64,000 bases of DNA from Phoenix dactylifera. Lineage: Eukaryota; Streptophyta; Magnoliopsida; Arecales; Arecaceae. Every line of letters begins with the position of its first letter. Within the stretch, counting starts at the first letter, position 1. The notes below the pieces were generated by a model. That model was not told the DNA's origin. It saw nothing but the letters and a program-made list of their open reading frames with translations, and did no database searches. The stretch is taken from contig NC_052394.1 in NCBI RefSeq assembly GCF_009389715.1, positions 23,993,399 to 24,057,398 of the forward strand, given 5' to 3'. Positions 62,901 to 64,000 of this stretch are shown here, in pieces. The translations under genes were made by a program, and so were the position numbers.

Positions 62901-64000
62901 TTTAGTCATCGTAGAGCCAGGGCTGCCATTTCGTCTGAAATATGATCTTGTAATTTTGCATTGATCTGTGAACAAACGCTGGAAATGGAAAACTTCTTTG
63001 AAGCATGCCTAGAGATTCTCCTGTAGATTGGTCTACCTGCAAAAATGAAATGAAGGCAACAAAGCACGGTGTCATGCATTCATACAAGTACTATAGCAGT
63101 AAATCTGCGACTGAAATTAAAACATAAAACCTCATCACTAAATTGATAGCTGGAAACTGTTCATGCTAACTATTGAACCCAAAGACCCTAAAATCCAGAA
63201 ATTATGGGTTCAGATATGCGTTCAAATGTCTAGTTCGGGAACTTGGTATCCCAGTTAACTAGAACCCGCAAAAACTGCAAAGTTTGATTTTGATATTATG
63301 ATTAGCTCCTCAGACAGTCAAAAATCCATGATTTGCTACTCATAAGTCAGTTAAAGCCTCTGCAAGTGTAAAAATTCGAATTCTGTCACGCCTATAAAAA
63401 AAAACCGCAGTATGCTGTCATCCAGTTTCTCAAGTTACTTTTTTTCCAAATTTCGTTGTCAATCTTTTGGATGGGGACCTTGCTCAGAGCATCCAAAGAT
63501 AACAATCAAGGCAAGCAGCAATGACAGTATTGCATAAAGATAATGGTCCAGTAGACTATACTGATTTGAACCGGACCAAGATGGGGCCCGAGGTAATGTT
63601 TGTGGTACACAATGATCTGAAAGGCCTAATACTTTAATTTGATCAAACTAATGGACTGATGAAAAAAAGTATGATCTCCCTGAAAAGCATGGATAAGCAG
63701 TAAGCCCATTTGTTCAAGATAGAAGACATTAATCTCGAAATAGTGTAGCTTGACATGGGGAGCCAAAATACAAGGTCAGAACCTATCACAATTTTTGACT
63801 GCTTCTAGGGGTTCGACTTATCAGGACAGAGGACTTGCTTGCTAGTATTCGAGCATGTTCTAACTGCCTGCAGGGGTTCTAACCTTGTATCATGCAGTGC
63901 AATCCTGCACCGGATGTTTAGCTTTTTGTTGTTTCAAAGCTAGTGTAACTTGATCACAAAGGTACCAACCATGCACTCTAAAATGGTTCAAGACCGTAAA
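59934..64000. other. region downstream of SBPase, no recognised gene
   Basis: The SBPase 3' UTR presumably occupies the first few hundred bases. The rest is AT-rich with GA-rich low complexity near 61860-61910. Short frames occur (for example 62715-62885, minus, 56 codons) but none matches a known family. No tRNA, tandem array or complete transposon was seen. Confidence 0.5.

Overview
This window is nuclear DNA of a flowering plant, most likely a monocot. Genes are widely spaced and split into many short exons with GT-AG introns. Introns and intergenic DNA are AT-rich and full of small DNA transposons, LINE debris and microsatellites. Intron sizes (up to about 2.8 kb), protein character and a dispersed palindromic repeat rich in GGTACGG-type words would fit a palm or related commelinid monocot. 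That placement is inference; no search was run.

Six protein-coding genes could be reconstructed exon by exon, each with a continuous reading frame. (1) 213-22688, minus: TASH3, the SH3-domain subunit of the endocytic TPLATE complex; 24 exons and 1160 codons are present and the 3' end lies beyond the left edge. (2) 27819-30290, plus: an SR45a/transformer-2-like SR splicing factor, 365 aa. (3) 31510-41652, minus: cytosolic (H/PHS2-type) alpha-glucan phosphorylase, 15 exons, 844 aa. (4) 45778-49675, minus: a plastid PHT4/ANTR-type anion (phosphate) transporter, 8 exons, 547 aa. (5) 54751-56137, minus: a small hotdog-fold acyl-CoA thioesterase, 3 exons, 164 aa. (6) 57191-59933, plus: chloroplast sedoheptulose-1,7-bisphosphatase, 8 exons, 394 aa, including one GC-AG intron.

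Between the genes: 22.7-26.6 kb holds a MITE, scrambled LINE pieces and the SR45a promoter, which has a 54-bp triple repeat carrying heat-shock-element-like modules. 42.67-44.17 kb is a 5'-truncated, internally deleted LINE with an intact 10-bp target-site duplication, lying between the phosphorylase promoter and the transporter. 49.7-54.7 kb and 59.9-64.0 kb have no gene I can recognise. The large TASH3 introns host at least three MITEs, two RTE-like LINE relics and several palindromic repeats.

Three genes concern plastid or starch carbon metabolism (phosphorylase, plastid anion/phosphate transporter, SBPase), but they are ordinary separate eukaryotic genes on both strands and I see no reason to call them a functional cluster. 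No tRNA, rRNA, CRISPR or clearly new gene system was seen. The most interesting items are regulatory and transposon structures.
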